DNA of 64,000 nucleotides from Ureibacillus manganicus DSM 26584 (GCF_000772945.1 NZ_JPVN01000003.1:1-64000), one strand, 5' to 3'. Positions 1 through 9,686 are shown, counted from the stretch's first letter. Translations and numbers: made by a program. The notes: a model not told the origin generated them from the letters alone.

Positions 1-1085
1 ATAGAGGCGTTCTACGGTACAAATGTGGATAAAAATTCGAAGGAAATGTTTCATAGATGCGTTCTACGGTACAAATGTGGATAAAAATTCGAAGGAAATG
101 TCTCATAGAAGGGCTCTACGGTACAAATTCAGTTAAATATTCGAAAGAAATGTCTCATAGAAGGGCTCTACGGAACAAATCCAGTTAAAAATTCGAAAGA
201 AATGTCTCATAGAAGGGTTCTACGGAACAAATCCAGATAAAAATTCGAAAGAAATGTCTCATAGGAGGGTTCTACGGAACAAATCCAGTTAAAAATTCGA
301 AAGAAATGTCTCATAGGAGGGCTCTACGGTACAAATTCAGTTAAAAATTCGAAAGAAATGTCTCATAGAAGGGTTCTACGGAACAAATCCAGTTAAAAAT
401 TCGAAAGAAATGTCTCATAGAGGCGTTCTACGGTACAAATGTGGATAAAAATTCGAAGGAAATGTTTCATAGATGCGTTCTACGGTACAAATGTGGATAA
501 AAATTCGAAGGAAATGTCTCATAGAAGGGCTCTACGGTACAAATTCAGTTAAATATTCGAAAGAAATGTCTCATAGAAGGGCTCTACGGTACAAATTCAG
601 TTAAATATTCGAAAGAAATGTCTCATAGAAGGGCTCTACGGAACAAATCCAGTTAAAAATTCGAAAGAAATGTCTCATAGAAGGGTTCTACGGAACAAAT
701 CCAGATAAAAATTCGAAAGAAATGTCTCATAGGAGGGTTCTACGGAACAAATCCAGTTAAAAATTCGAAAGAAATGTCTCATAGGAGGGCTCTACGGTAC
801 AAATTCAGTTAAAAATTCGAAAGAAATGTCTCATAGAAGGGTTCTACGGAACAAATCCAGTTAAAAATTCGAAAGAAATGTCTCATAGAAGGGTTCTACG
901 GAACAAATCCAGATAAAAATTCGAAAGAAATGTCTCATAGGAGGGTTCTACGGAACAAATCCAGATAAAAATTCGAAAGAAATGTCTCATAGGAGGGTTC
1001 TACGGAACAAATCCAAAGAAATTTCAAAAGAACTGTCACATAGATTCGCTCCACAGGACAAATCAAGATAATCTTTCGAATGCTG
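1..1085. repeat. 52-bp tandem repeat array A
   Basis: TTCTACGG recurs at exact 52-bp steps from position 10 to 998 (19 periods, 20 unit starts), and a decayed 21st unit follows in phase near 1050. Each unit holds a small hairpin of the TAGAA-ggg-TTCTA type, followed by an A-rich spacer containing ATTCGAAAG. Units fall into a few variants (spacer GTGGAT, TTCAGTT, CCAGTT, CCAGAT). The order of the first eight units is repeated by the next nine, with one unit doubled. There is no sensible reading frame, because 52 is not a multiple of three and stops occur in all frames. The array may continue left of the window. Confidence 0.97.
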
Positions 1086-1256
1086 CCCTTTAATAGCTGC
1101 TCTATAGCACAATAAATACGAAATACTTAATAACCCCTGTAAAAAGCAAAGATAAATCCATTCTTAATAGTAAAATATGGTTCACTTAAGATTAAGTTAA
1201 GACTCCAATTGTAGTATAGAGATATAAATAAGCAAACACATAAAGGAGTCGTTACG

Positions 1257-1976
1257 ATGAGTGCGGTTATAGAGATAAAAAATATCAAAAAAAGCTACGG
1301 AAATGTGAAGGCAGTCGATGACATTTCATTACAAGTAAAGCGTGGAGAGGTGCTTGGAATAATTGGGGCAAATGGCGCGGGTAAATCGACTACATTAGAA
1401 ATCATGATGGGTCTACGTAAACCAGATGAAGGGACCGTTACAGTACTAGGCATGGATATCGCAAAAGAATCGGAGCAAATCAAACAAAAAATTGGCATTC
1501 AGCTCCAGCAAACAGCACTTTATGATCGTATTAAAGTAAAAGAAGCACTAGAGTTATTTAGTTCTTATTATGAGAAAAAGAGAGACATAAATGAAATTAT
1601 TGAAGTACTGGGGCTAAGACCGTATCTTAACAAATTCGTGAAAAATCTATCAGGCGGTTGGCAACAACGTACATCTCTTGCACTTGCATTAATCAATGAT
1701 CCAGACATTATTTTCTTAGACGAACCAACAACAGGATTAGATCCCCAAGCAAGACTTGAACTTTGGGGTTGCATAAATCGCTATCGAAAAGAAGGAAAAA
1801 CAATTATTCTTTCCACTCATTATATGGATGAAGCTCAAAAGCATTGCGATCGCATTGCGATCATTAAAAAAGGAAAACTTATTTCTGTTGATGAGCCAAA
1901 GCGTTTAATTAGTACTTTAGAAAATGACGGTGCGACGTTAGAAGACGTTTATTTACAATATGCGGTAGGAAACTAA
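1257..1976 (+). CDS. ABC exporter ATP-binding protein (ABC-2 type)
   Basis: This is a single nucleotide-binding domain of 239 residues. Walker A GANGAGKS lies at 37-44, the signature LSGGWQQR at 132-139, Walker B LDEPTTGLD at 155-163 and the switch histidine near 189 in STHYMDEA. The fold and length fit DrrA/NatA-like ATPases that drive small-molecule export with a separate permease. It has no membrane segment, so it should sit on the cytoplasmic side of the permease encoded 15 bp downstream. The start has an AAAGGAG site eight bases upstream. The W in the signature is a little unusual. The substrate cannot be read from sequence. Confidence 0.93.
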   Translation: MSAVIEIKNIKKSYGNVKAVDDISLQVKRGEVLGIIGANGAGKSTTLEIMMGLRKPDEGTVTVLGMDIAKESEQIKQKIGIQLQQTALYDRIKVKEALELFSSYYEKKRDINEIIEVLGLRPYLNKFVKNLSGGWQQRTSLALALINDPDIIFLDEPTTGLDPQARLELWGCINRYRKEGKTIILSTHYMDEAQKHCDRIAIIKKGKLISVDEPKRLISTLENDGATLEDVYLQYAVGN

Positions 1977-1991
1977 AGGAGGAAAACTATA

Positions 1992-2735
1992 ATGCAATCA
2001 ATTTTAACTCATACAAAAATGGAAATGAAATTATTCTTTAGAGAAACCCTTGCTTTATTATTTACATTTATCGTACCTGCTGTAAGTTTTGTCGTGTTTG
2101 CAATTATGTTTAAGGGAACTTCGTATAAAGGAGGATTAGATTATTTCCAGGCTTATATCCCGAGCATGATTGCCATTATTATTTTCACAACAGCTTTTTT
2201 CTCGATGGGACTTCAAGTTGTCATTGATAGGGAGAAGGGAGTATACAAACGACTGAAAGGTACTCCACTTAATCAACGCGCAATTTTTACTGCAACGATT
2301 ATTAAAGGTTTCTTTGCGATTTATATAGGTGCAATTGAGATTCTCCTTATTGCAAAATTCGGTTTTTCAACAGATTTAACAGGCCATGCTTTACAGTTTT
2401 TCCTGGCGTTAACTTTTTGTTCCGTTACATTCTTTTCAATTGGATTTATCGTATCGAGTTTGGCTAAAAGAATGAATACTGCTTTAGGGATTGCATTAAT
2501 TGCTATGTATCCTATGATGTTTCTATCAGGAGCAACTATTCCAATTGAGGCATTTCCGGAAATTTTACAAAACGTATCACATATCGTTCCTTTGACATAT
2601 GTTGTTAATGTTTTAAGAGATGGCTGGAACGGTACATTATTTACTACTGATGCATTAGTCGATATAGCAATATTGGTAGGAATATTAATCATTTCCACAA
2701 TCATAAGCATGAGATACTTTAAGTGGACGGATTAA
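1992..2735 (+). CDS. ABC-2 type transporter permease
   Basis: This 247-residue protein has about six hydrophobic segments, and residues 12-35 form the first. The stretch around VIDREKGVYKRLKGTPL is the cytoplasmic coupling region typical of ABC-2 permeases of drug and lantibiotic exporters. It follows its ATPase by 15 bp with its own AAAGGAGG site, so the two genes form an operon and probably a homodimeric permease with two ATPase copies. A strong hairpin terminator follows at once. The partner and membrane location are clear; the exported compound is not. Confidence 0.92.
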   Translation: MQSILTHTKMEMKLFFRETLALLFTFIVPAVSFVVFAIMFKGTSYKGGLDYFQAYIPSMIAIIIFTTAFFSMGLQVVIDREKGVYKRLKGTPLNQRAIFTATIIKGFFAIYIGAIEILLIAKFGFSTDLTGHALQFFLALTFCSVTFFSIGFIVSSLAKRMNTALGIALIAMYPMMFLSGATIPIEAFPEILQNVSHIVPLTYVVNVLRDGWNGTLFTTDALVDIAILVGILIISTIISMRYFKWTD

Positions 2736-2756
2736 TACCCTAGTAAAAAGTAAATA

Positions 2757-2798
2757 AAAAAAGTGATCAGCACTGTTACTTGGCTTGATCACTTTTAA
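2757..2798. terminator. bidirectional terminator
   Basis: AAAAGTGATCA and TGATCACTTTT form an 11-bp stem with A and T runs on the outer sides. It lies between the convergent permease and lipoprotein genes and can serve both. Confidence 0.85.
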
Positions 2799-2804
2799 AT
2801 TTAT

Positions 2805-3455
2805 TTATTCTGCTTCGCTACCAGAAATCTCACTTGTTTTAACGTTCAAGCCAACATCTACCTTATCGCCTTCAACAGTTTCAACAAGGAACTTTTTGCC
2901 CTCTAATTCGCCTTTATCTACAGAGGCGTATCTTCTTGCAACTTCTTTATCAGTTTTAGTGTCATCTTGTTTAAGACTTACAACAATTTTAACTATGTCA
3001 TCATCTATTTTTTGTAAAGCTTTGAAGTCCATACTATGATCGATATACTTAGGGTCATTTACTTGAACAAGTAATAAGTCCTTTGTTTCCCAGTCAACTG
3101 TGCTTTCATATCCAGAAGGAATTGTTTCTGATGTGTAAACCCAAATGCCACCTGTTGGTTGACGGTCTGGGCTTCCCCAGAACCAGTTTATATTTTGGAA
3201 TGTAATCTCTGGATAAACGGGAGATGTTTCAACAGCTTCGATTAAATCAGAGTCATCATATGATTCTTCGTCATTTTCTTTGGAGCTTTCTTTGTTCTCT
3301 TTGTTGGATTCTTGATCGTTATCTTTTTCTTGTTCTGATGTAACCTCTGATTGCTTGTCATTTTGTGCTTCAGTTTCATTAGATGCACTGCATCCCACTA
3401 ATAATAACATCAGAAGAAAGGCATAAAATAACGATGGTAAAAACTTAATTTTCAA
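2805..3455 (-). CDS. hypothetical lipoprotein
   Basis: The protein has 216 residues. A short signal peptide ends in the lipobox LVGC (cysteine near 22), so it should be lipidated and anchored on the outer face of the membrane. Residues about 25-70 are a very acidic, E/N/K/S-rich linker. The folded part (about 80-205) contains WFWGSPDRQPTGG and DWETKDLLLVQVND, which I do not recognise as a named family. The start codon is TTG, seven bases after GGAGGG. It is transcribed alone and convergently with the ABC operon. Function unknown. Confidence 0.85.
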   Translation of the reverse strand: MKIKFLPSLFYAFLLMLLLVGCSASNETEAQNDKQSEVTSEQEKDNDQESNKENKESSKENDEESYDDSDLIEAVETSPVYPEITFQNINWFWGSPDRQPTGGIWVYTSETIPSGYESTVDWETKDLLLVQVNDPKYIDHSMDFKALQKIDDDIVKIVVSLKQDDTKTDKEVARRYASVDKGELEGKKFLVETVEGDKVDVGLNVKTSEISGSEAE

Positions 3456-3789
3456 AATAAAACCCTCCTAAATAATTGATGGTTCCAAGTGCCTTCGAAC
3501 CAAAAAACGCTCCACCTTATCATAACTGTTCCATTCAATAGTAATAAATTGGTTAAAGGCATCAATTTTATTGAAAAAGTTATAGTGATAAATAACTAAA
3601 CTTTTAAGGTGTTCACTCAAAAAAGCTATTGCTTATGAAATAAAACAATTAAGACACAATGGTACAATTGCACTGTTGAAAACATCTAGAGGAATTCCAA
3701 ATTTTTCAAATGTTTTCAGAAAACTATTGCTTAGGATGAAAAAAAGCAATTATACTTAGGGAGATATTATTTAAAGAAGGAATGAGTAA
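3456..3789 (+). promoter_or_regulatory. nagB promoter region
   Basis: This 334-bp gap between divergent genes holds a good SigA-type promoter: TTGCTT at 3727-3732, an 18-bp spacer and TATACT at 3751-3756. An inverted repeat GAAAACAT/ATGTTTTC spans about 3679-3720 just upstream of the -35 and could be an operator. I do not see a clear match to the NagR (YvoA) dre site. Nothing else in the gap looks coding. Confidence 0.6.
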
Positions 3790-4521
3790 ATGGAAATCAT
3801 AAAAGTAAGAGATTATGAAGAATTGAGCCAAAAAGCCTCTTCATACATCTTAAGTAAAGTAAAACAAATTGAATCTCCAGTATTAGGACTTGCAACTGGT
3901 TCAACACCAGAAGGATTATATAGTCAACTAGTGGATGAATATAAAAAGGGCAATATTTCATATAAAAACGTAACGACTTTCAATTTAGATGAATATACAA
4001 ATATCGATTCAACTGATCCAAACAGTTATCATTTCTTTATGAATAAACATTTATTAGGTCATATTGATATACCTAAAACGCAGATCAATCTTCCAAATGG
4101 TAGTGTGCAAGATTTGGAGGCTGAGTGCCTTGAATATGATGAAAAAATTACTCGTGCAGGTAAAATTGATCTTCAAATATTAGGAATTGGTGTAAATGGA
4201 CATATCGGATTTAATGAGCCAGGCACACCTTTTACGAGTAGAACGCATATTGTGACATTGGATGAATCTACACGTGAAGCGAACTCAAGATTTTTCTCTT
4301 CCATTGATGAAGTGCCAACGCATGCAATCACAATGGGGATTGGAACAATTATGGAGAGTAAGGAGATTTTATTGCTTGTATCAGGAGAGCAAAAAGCAGA
4401 CACGTTAAATCGTTTGCTAAATGGTGAAGTAAGTGAAGATTTCCCTGCTTCAATTTTACACAATCACAGTAAAGTAACAGTTATTGCAGATGCTGCTGCT
4501 TGTAGTAAATTAGCTGAGTAA
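3790..4521 (+). CDS. nagB: glucosamine-6-phosphate deaminase
   Basis: NagB converts glucosamine 6-phosphate to fructose 6-phosphate and ammonia, feeding amino-sugar carbon into glycolysis in the cytoplasm. The 243-residue length is that of the Bacillus enzyme. Phosphate-loop motif GLATGSTPEGLY lies at 33-44, the catalytic Asp in NLDEY near 67, and the ring-opening histidine with its partner glutamate in NGHIGFNEPG (138 and 143). The gene stands alone: nagA and the GntR-type regulator that often flank it are absent here, so they must lie elsewhere. It has its own promoter and terminator. Confidence 0.96.
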   Translation: MEIIKVRDYEELSQKASSYILSKVKQIESPVLGLATGSTPEGLYSQLVDEYKKGNISYKNVTTFNLDEYTNIDSTDPNSYHFFMNKHLLGHIDIPKTQINLPNGSVQDLEAECLEYDEKITRAGKIDLQILGIGVNGHIGFNEPGTPFTSRTHIVTLDESTREANSRFFSSIDEVPTHAITMGIGTIMESKEILLLVSGEQKADTLNRLLNGEVSEDFPASILHNHSKVTVIADAAACSKLAE

Positions 4522-4537
4522 AATTAAAATAGAAAGC

Positions 4538-4580
4538 AAGCCAACTATTCATTTTGATGTGTAGTTGGCTTATTATTTTT
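4538..4580 (+). terminator. nagB terminator
   Basis: AAGCCAACTA and TAGTTGGCTT form a 10-bp stem followed by ATTATTTTT. Confidence 0.85.
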
Positions 4581-4690
4581 GTGGACAGCGGTGGATAGAT
4601 TAGGAAATACATAGCTGTAAACTCTTTGCTTAATAATGTTAAACCTTGTACGATAAAACTAACTAACCGAACGTGAAAATAGGTGATCAC

Positions 4691-6979
4691 ATGTTACCAG
4701 AAATAAAGCTCTCTGTCAGAAATCTAGTTGAATATGTATTTAGTAGTGGAAGTATTGATAATAAATTTCGAACAGCAACTACGATGACCGAAGGAACGAA
4801 AGCCCATAAAGCAATTCAAAGTACATATGAAGAAACAGATCAAAAAGAAGTTTTTCTAAAGACAGAAATCCGACATGAAGATATGAATTTTGTTATTGAA
4901 GGTCGTTGTGATGGGTTGCTTTTTCGAGGTGATGAAATCATTATCGACGAAATCAAGTCTACTTCAAGAGAACTAGCGAGTATCGAGGAGGATTCTATCC
5001 CAGTACACTGGGCTCAAGCGAAAGTGTATGCCTATATTTATGCTAATGATACAAACAGAGATTGTATGAGTGTTCAATTAACTTACATACACATAGTAAC
5101 CGATGAACAAAAGAAGTTTCAAAAACGGTTTACATTTCATGAGCTTGAGCAATTTGTTCTTGAGTTAGTAAAAGGTTTTTATCCCTATGCACAATTAATG
5201 TACAAGCATAAAATACGTAGAGACAAGAGCATATCAGATTTACCATTTCCTTTTGAAACTTTCAGACAGGGGCAACGAAAGTTTGCAGGTGCAATTTATA
5301 AAACAATAACAGAAGAATCTAATCTTTTTGCAAATGCACCTACTGGAATAGGGAAAACAATTTCAAGCATTTATCCGACCATAAAAGCCCTTGGAGAAGG
5401 AAAGCTTGAACGAATGTTTTATTTAACTGCGAAAACAATTACGAGGCAAAACGCTGAGGAAGCTTTTTCGGAATTGAAGAATAAAGGATTAGTTTTTAGT
5501 GCAGTTACCATTACAGCAAAAGATAAAGTGTGCTTTAAAGAAAACACCCTCTGTCAAAAAGACTACTGTGAGTTTGCAAATGGTTACTACGACCGAATAA
5601 ATGATGCAGTATTAGACATATTCTCCCATGAAACATTTATTAGCCGAGCAACAATTGAAGATTATGCGAGGAAGCATACGCTTTGCCCATTTGAATTTTC
5701 CTTAGATTTAGCTTTTGTAGCAGATGCAATAATATGTGACTATAATTATATTTTCGATCCGAAAGTATCTTTGAAACGCTTTTTTGATGAGCATAAAAGA
5801 AACTCAGTTTTATTAATCGACGAAGCGCATAATTTAGTGGACCGTGCTAGGGAAATGTATTCTGCGGAATTAACAAAAAAGCCTTTCCTTACATTGAAAC
5901 GTGACTATAAAGGCTCTCAATTGTCCGTTTCTTCAAATAAAGTAAATAAATATTTTATTGAAATAAAGAAAAAATGTACAGAAGACGGACAGCTAGTTTT
6001 GAAAGAGTTGCAAGAGGATTTAGTTGAGCTGATAGATGAATTCGTAAAGTGCGCGGAAATAGAATTGCTGCAACCAGCAAAATTAGACGACCAACAATTG
6101 TTGTTAGATACCTATTATGCCGCAACTGCTTTTGTCCGAACATCAAAGATTTATGACGAACGATTCGTAACTTATGTAGAAGCTGATAATCAAGAGGTTC
6201 TACTTAAAATGTTTTGCCTAGATCCATCCTACCAATTACAGCAGATTCGAAAAAGGTTTCGCGCAACTATTTATTTTTCTGCTACACTATTGCCATTCCA
6301 GTACTTCATGGATATGCTTGGAGATTCAAAAGAGGATTATACACTAGCAATTCCTTCACCCTTTGCAAGGGAACAAACAGAAGTATTCATTCAACCAATA
6401 TCTACACGATATAGAGCTAGAGAACATTCAAAAAAACAAATACTCGATATGCTTGCTAGGCTAGTAAATTCACGACAAGGAAACTACCTAATTTTCTTTC
6501 CATCCTATCAGTATATGAAAAGTGTGTATGAGGAATTTAGAACAGCTTTTCCAGATATCAAGACTATCATTCAAAATAACAGCATGGACGAGTTAGAACG
6601 AGAACAATTTTTAGAAGAATTTAAGGAAGATAACATTACTACATTAATAGGATTTGCCGTATTAGGTGGCATCTTCTCGGAAGGTGTGGACTTAAAAGGA
6701 AACAGATTAAACGGTGTAGTCGTTGTCGGGGTAGGCTTACCGCAACTATGTCTAGAACGGAATATTATAAAGGATTACTTTCATTCAACAGGGAAAAACG
6801 GATACGATTATGCATACACCTTCCCAGGGATGAACAAGGTACTTCAAGCAGGTGGCAGATTAATACGGTCTGAGACGGATACTGGTGTTATTGTTCTGGT
6901 AGATGATCGATTCCTAACACCAAAATATCAAAACCTTTTACCTGTGGAGTGGAAGGATTTTGAGATAGTTCAAAATTAA
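4691..6979 (+). CDS. RecB-type nuclease fused to XPD/DinG-like Fe-S helicase
   Basis: This large DNA-processing protein has 762 residues counted from ATG 4691. That start has AGGTGA six bases upstream; a GTG six codons earlier has no such site. The N-terminal 150 residues carry the RecB/Cas4 nuclease set: EGTKAH (34-39), GRCD (D74), DEIKS (86-90) and QAKVY (109-113). The helicase follows, with Walker A PTGIGKT, DEAH in LLIDEAHNL and a motif VI-like QAGGRLIRS. Four cysteines (KVCFKENTLCQKDYC and a later TLCPF) fit the XPD-type 4Fe-4S cluster. Family knowledge suggests 5'-3' unwinding in repair. It is flanked by terminators and likely monocistronic. Confidence 0.88.
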   Translation: MLPEIKLSVRNLVEYVFSSGSIDNKFRTATTMTEGTKAHKAIQSTYEETDQKEVFLKTEIRHEDMNFVIEGRCDGLLFRGDEIIIDEIKSTSRELASIEEDSIPVHWAQAKVYAYIYANDTNRDCMSVQLTYIHIVTDEQKKFQKRFTFHELEQFVLELVKGFYPYAQLMYKHKIRRDKSISDLPFPFETFRQGQRKFAGAIYKTITEESNLFANAPTGIGKTISSIYPTIKALGEGKLERMFYLTAKTITRQNAEEAFSELKNKGLVFSAVTITAKDKVCFKENTLCQKDYCEFANGYYDRINDAVLDIFSHETFISRATIEDYARKHTLCPFEFSLDLAFVADAIICDYNYIFDPKVSLKRFFDEHKRNSVLLIDEAHNLVDRAREMYSAELTKKPFLTLKRDYKGSQLSVSSNKVNKYFIEIKKKCTEDGQLVLKELQEDLVELIDEFVKCAEIELLQPAKLDDQQLLLDTYYAATAFVRTSKIYDERFVTYVEADNQEVLLKMFCLDPSYQLQQIRKRFRATIYFSATLLPFQYFMDMLGDSKEDYTLAIPSPFAREQTEVFIQPISTRYRAREHSKKQILDMLARLVNSRQGNYLIFFPSYQYMKSVYEEFRTAFPDIKTIIQNNSMDELEREQFLEEFKEDNITTLIGFAVLGGIFSEGVDLKGNRLNGVVVVGVGLPQLCLERNIIKDYFHSTGKNGYDYAYTFPGMNKVLQAGGRLIRSETDTGVIVLVDDRFLTPKYQNLLPVEWKDFEIVQN

Positions 6980-7016
6980 AAAAGGGAATGAGGTGCAATA
7001 AACCTCATTCCCTTTT
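6978..7016. terminator. bidirectional terminator
   Basis: GGGAATGAGGT and ACCTCATTCCC pair around a short loop, flanked by A and T runs, between the convergent helicase and D-amino-acid genes. Confidence 0.9.
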
Positions 7017-7026
7017 TGGATCTTTG

Positions 7027-8133
7027 TTATTGCAGTTTCCCTCTTGCTAATACTGGAACAGTCTCCACTACCTCATCACCAGAAACGAGGTACGCAACGT
7101 CATATAGGTTACAAACTGGACAGATGTGGTTTGGAATAACTTCTACTTTATCGCCAATCTTTACTTCATTTCTAAACTTTTCATTGTAAATAATCGCATG
7201 CTCATCATACATTTGACTAATATGCACTTGATCGTAATGTTTCAATGTACCAACACCTGTTGTAGCACAAATTCCTTCACTACGGGACTGCATTGTTAGC
7301 CCCTTGGCACCAACATCTGTAATAACACGCTCGGAAGTAGGTTTACTAATTACAGTAGTTAGTACTGTCGCAGCACAGCGGTCGTATGTTCCAATAGCAT
7401 TGCCTTGGGATACGTCCATAAGGATATAAGTACCTACACGTAACTCAGTAACGCCCGCCATTACGTCAAAACCAAACATGAAGGGAGGGGTAGACCCAAT
7501 ACTAACAGTTTCTAACTTACATCCTAAATCTTCTGCTAAACGTGCAAAATGAAGTGTGCGAGTTTGCGCGTAATTATAAAGTTCTCGGCAATGCTCAACG
7601 TCTTTTGCTTTGTACGTATTACCATCATGGGAGAAGATTCCTTTTAGGTTCACATGAGAGCAATTCAAAATGTATTTCACTAATTCGATATAATCATGTT
7701 CTTCGATAACACCCGAACGATTTTCACCAACTTCAATCTCAATTAGCACTTGTGCAGGTTTGTCGCTATCACTAAATACTTTTTCAATTACTTCGATTTG
7801 TTCAATATTGTCAACACCAAATGAAATATCAATCGTTTCAGCTAATTTCTTAATACGATTAAGTTTTATTTCTCCAACAACTTGGTTCGCAATGAAAATA
7901 TCATTAAGCCCATTTTCAGCCATTACTTCTGCCTCGCCAACTTTTGCTACTGTAATTCCTTTGGCGCCAGCTTCGACTTGTAGCTTAGCAAGTGCAGGCA
8001 TTTTATGTGTTTTCGTATGTGGACGTAGAGCTACATTATGTTTATCCGCAAAGGATTGCATAAATTGAATGTTATCCATCATAATATCTCGATTGATTAT
8101 TAAACTTGGTGTATCTAAATCTTTCACTTTCAT
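7027..8133 (-). CDS. D-serine dehydratase / D-threonine aldolase-like PLP enzyme
   Basis: This is an alanine-racemase-fold enzyme of 368 residues. The N-terminal RPHTKTHK carries the PLP-binding lysine, and the C-terminal NHICPVC carries the metal ligands. His-x-Cys at that site is the pattern I associate with metal-dependent D-serine dehydratases, while D-threonine aldolases usually show His-x-Asp, so dehydration of D-serine or a related amino acid is favoured. The start is ATG 8133, nine bases after AAGGAG; an ATG six codons upstream overlaps that site and is unlikely. It is the last gene of the ridA operon. Exact substrate unproven. Confidence 0.85.
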   Translation of the reverse strand: MKVKDLDTPSLIINRDIMMDNIQFMQSFADKHNVALRPHTKTHKMPALAKLQVEAGAKGITVAKVGEAEVMAENGLNDIFIANQVVGEIKLNRIKKLAETIDISFGVDNIEQIEVIEKVFSDSDKPAQVLIEIEVGENRSGVIEEHDYIELVKYILNCSHVNLKGIFSHDGNTYKAKDVEHCRELYNYAQTRTLHFARLAEDLGCKLETVSIGSTPPFMFGFDVMAGVTELRVGTYILMDVSQGNAIGTYDRCAATVLTTVISKPTSERVITDVGAKGLTMQSRSEGICATTGVGTLKHYDQVHISQMYDEHAIIYNEKFRNEVKIGDKVEVIPNHICPVCNLYDVAYLVSGDEVVETVPVLARGKLQ

Positions 8134-8187
8134 TTTCAATTTCTCCTTCATTAAATTAATCTATAAAAGGTCTAATAGATAAATCTA

Positions 8188-9294
8188 TTAGTTACTCTTA
8201 ATTCCTGCACCACAAAGTGGCAAAACTACTTTTTGATCTATTAATTCAGGGTATTTAGCTACATATTTTGAATATGCTGCGTAATTCACAGCAGAAGTGA
8301 TTTCGACATAAAATCCTTTTAGTGCTAGTTCTTTTCTAGCTTGCATTGTTTCTTCATCGGTGATTGTAATAATGTCGCCATTTGTTTCGCGGACTGCTTT
8401 CAAAATTTCTGATCCTCTAGCAGGTGCTGCAATAGCAATACCTTCTGCTAAAGTGCCATTGTTTTCAACAGGCGATACTAAATTTTCTCCCTCTAAGAAT
8501 GCTTTTTGAATTGGTGCACATGCAGTAGCCTGTACAGCAAGAATCTTCGGCATTTTATCGATTTGGCCATTATCTAATAGTTCTTTAAATGCTATGTAAG
8601 CGCCAATTAGCAACGTTCCATTACCTACTGGAATGATAAATGCCTCAGGTAATTTGCCATCCATTTGCTCATAAATTTCATAGACATATGTTTTTGTACC
8701 TTCCCAGAAAAGTGGATTGAAAATATGACTCGCATAAAAGACTTGCGTATCTTCAACCATAGCGATAGCAGCATTTGCAACGTCTTCTCTCGTTCCAGGA
8801 ATTTTGTGAATGACAGCACCATGAGCTTCAATTTGTTTTATTTTTTTATCAGAAGTTGAATCAGCTACGAAAATATCACATTGGATTCCTGCTCGCGCTC
8901 CAAAAGCAGCAATGGCCGAGCCGGCGTTTCCGCTACTATCAGCTACTACTCGATCAATCCCAAGTTTTTTTGCCATAGCAATAAGGACAGCAGCACCACG
9001 GTCTTTGAATGAAAGAGTCGGCATATAGTATTCTGCTTTGGCGTAGAGATTTTCAGCAAGTTTAATAAGTGGTGTATCTCCTTCGCCCATAGTCACTTCC
9101 TGCCAAACGTCTGCTTCCTCAAGCGGTAATGTATCGATATATTTCCAAAGTGAATGATTTTTTGAAATCGACGTTTTAGAAAAATCGACCGGTTTTTTAT
9201 CGAATTCTAAATTTAAAAGCCCACCACAATCACATTTCCATTTATGACTTTCTAAAGGGAATGTTGATTTACATTCAACACATATATAGTTCAT
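8188..9294 (-). CDS. threonine synthase-like PLP-dependent lyase
   Basis: This fold-type II PLP enzyme has about 368 residues. An N-terminal zinc ribbon (CVEC then CDCGG) precedes the catalytic domain, where the PLP lysine lies in LSFKDRG and the phosphate-binding glycines in the C-terminal PLCGAG. The ribbon and overall layout match threonine-synthase-like proteins, but there is no thr operon here. Placement between ridA and a D-amino-acid enzyme argues for a catabolic ammonia-lyase. The preceding ridA gene ends in an ATGA overlap. ATG 9294 is preferred because AAAGGA lies nine bases upstream, whereas the ATG at 9303 is too close to it. Confidence 0.83.
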   Translation of the reverse strand: MNYICVECKSTFPLESHKWKCDCGGLLNLEFDKKPVDFSKTSISKNHSLWKYIDTLPLEEADVWQEVTMGEGDTPLIKLAENLYAKAEYYMPTLSFKDRGAAVLIAMAKKLGIDRVVADSSGNAGSAIAAFGARAGIQCDIFVADSTSDKKIKQIEAHGAVIHKIPGTREDVANAAIAMVEDTQVFYASHIFNPLFWEGTKTYVYEIYEQMDGKLPEAFIIPVGNGTLLIGAYIAFKELLDNGQIDKMPKILAVQATACAPIQKAFLEGENLVSPVENNGTLAEGIAIAAPARGSEILKAVRETNGDIITITDEETMQARKELALKGFYVEITSAVNYAAYSKYVAKYPELIDQKVVLPLCGAGIKSN

Positions 9295-9299
9295 GACCA

Positions 9300-9686
9300 T
9301 CATTCCTTTTCATCTTTGTAAGCAATTGCTTCAAGTTCAATTTCAAATCCAAAATGTAATTCTTTTGTTGGAACAATCGAACGAGCAGGTTTATGATCAC
9401 CGAAATATTGTTTGTATACTTCATTAACTGTGTCCCAATGGGAAATGTCAGAGATAAATAGAGTGACTTTCATTATATTCTCTTTTGAAGTTCCAGCAGC
9501 TTCTAAAACGGTGTCTAGATTTTCTAATACTTGTTTTGTTTGTGAAACTATATCTCCTTGGCATTTTTCGCCAGTAAAAGGGTTAACAGGAAGCTGACCA
9601 GAGATAAATACGAAGTTACCTTTTTCAGTCGCTGGGGAGTAATGGCCACCATTTGGCTTTGCACCCTCAATTGTAATGAATTCCAT
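9300..9686 (-). CDS. RidA family enamine/imine deaminase
   Basis: This protein of 128 residues has the YjgF/RidA fold. The conserved C-terminal PARSIVPTKELHFGFEIELEAIA holds the arginine that binds the carboxylate of the enamine or imine. RidA proteins hydrolyse reactive 2-aminoacrylate or 2-aminocrotonate, which PLP dehydratases release. That fits its place as first enzyme gene of an operon with two PLP enzymes. A clear AAGGAG site precedes ATG 9686. It overlaps the next gene by four bases. Cytosolic, probably trimeric by family. Confidence 0.92.
   Translation of the reverse strand: MEFITIEGAKPNGGHYSPATEKGNFVFISGQLPVNPFTGEKCQGDIVSQTKQVLENLDTVLEAAGTSKENIMKVTLFISDISHWDTVNEVYKQYFGDHKPARSIVPTKELHFGFEIELEAIAYKDEKE

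Noticed and set aside
1-1085. CRISPR array
   Set aside because: The whole 52-bp unit is repeated, including the would-be spacers, and no cas genes are present.
4673-4690. GTG start for the nuclease-helicase
   Set aside because: There is no ribosome site before GTG 4673, whereas ATG 4691 has AGGTGA at a good distance.
8188-9294. Authentic threonine synthase (thrC)
   Set aside because: No hom or thrB is nearby, and the operon has RidA and a D-amino-acid enzyme, so a catabolic lyase is more likely.
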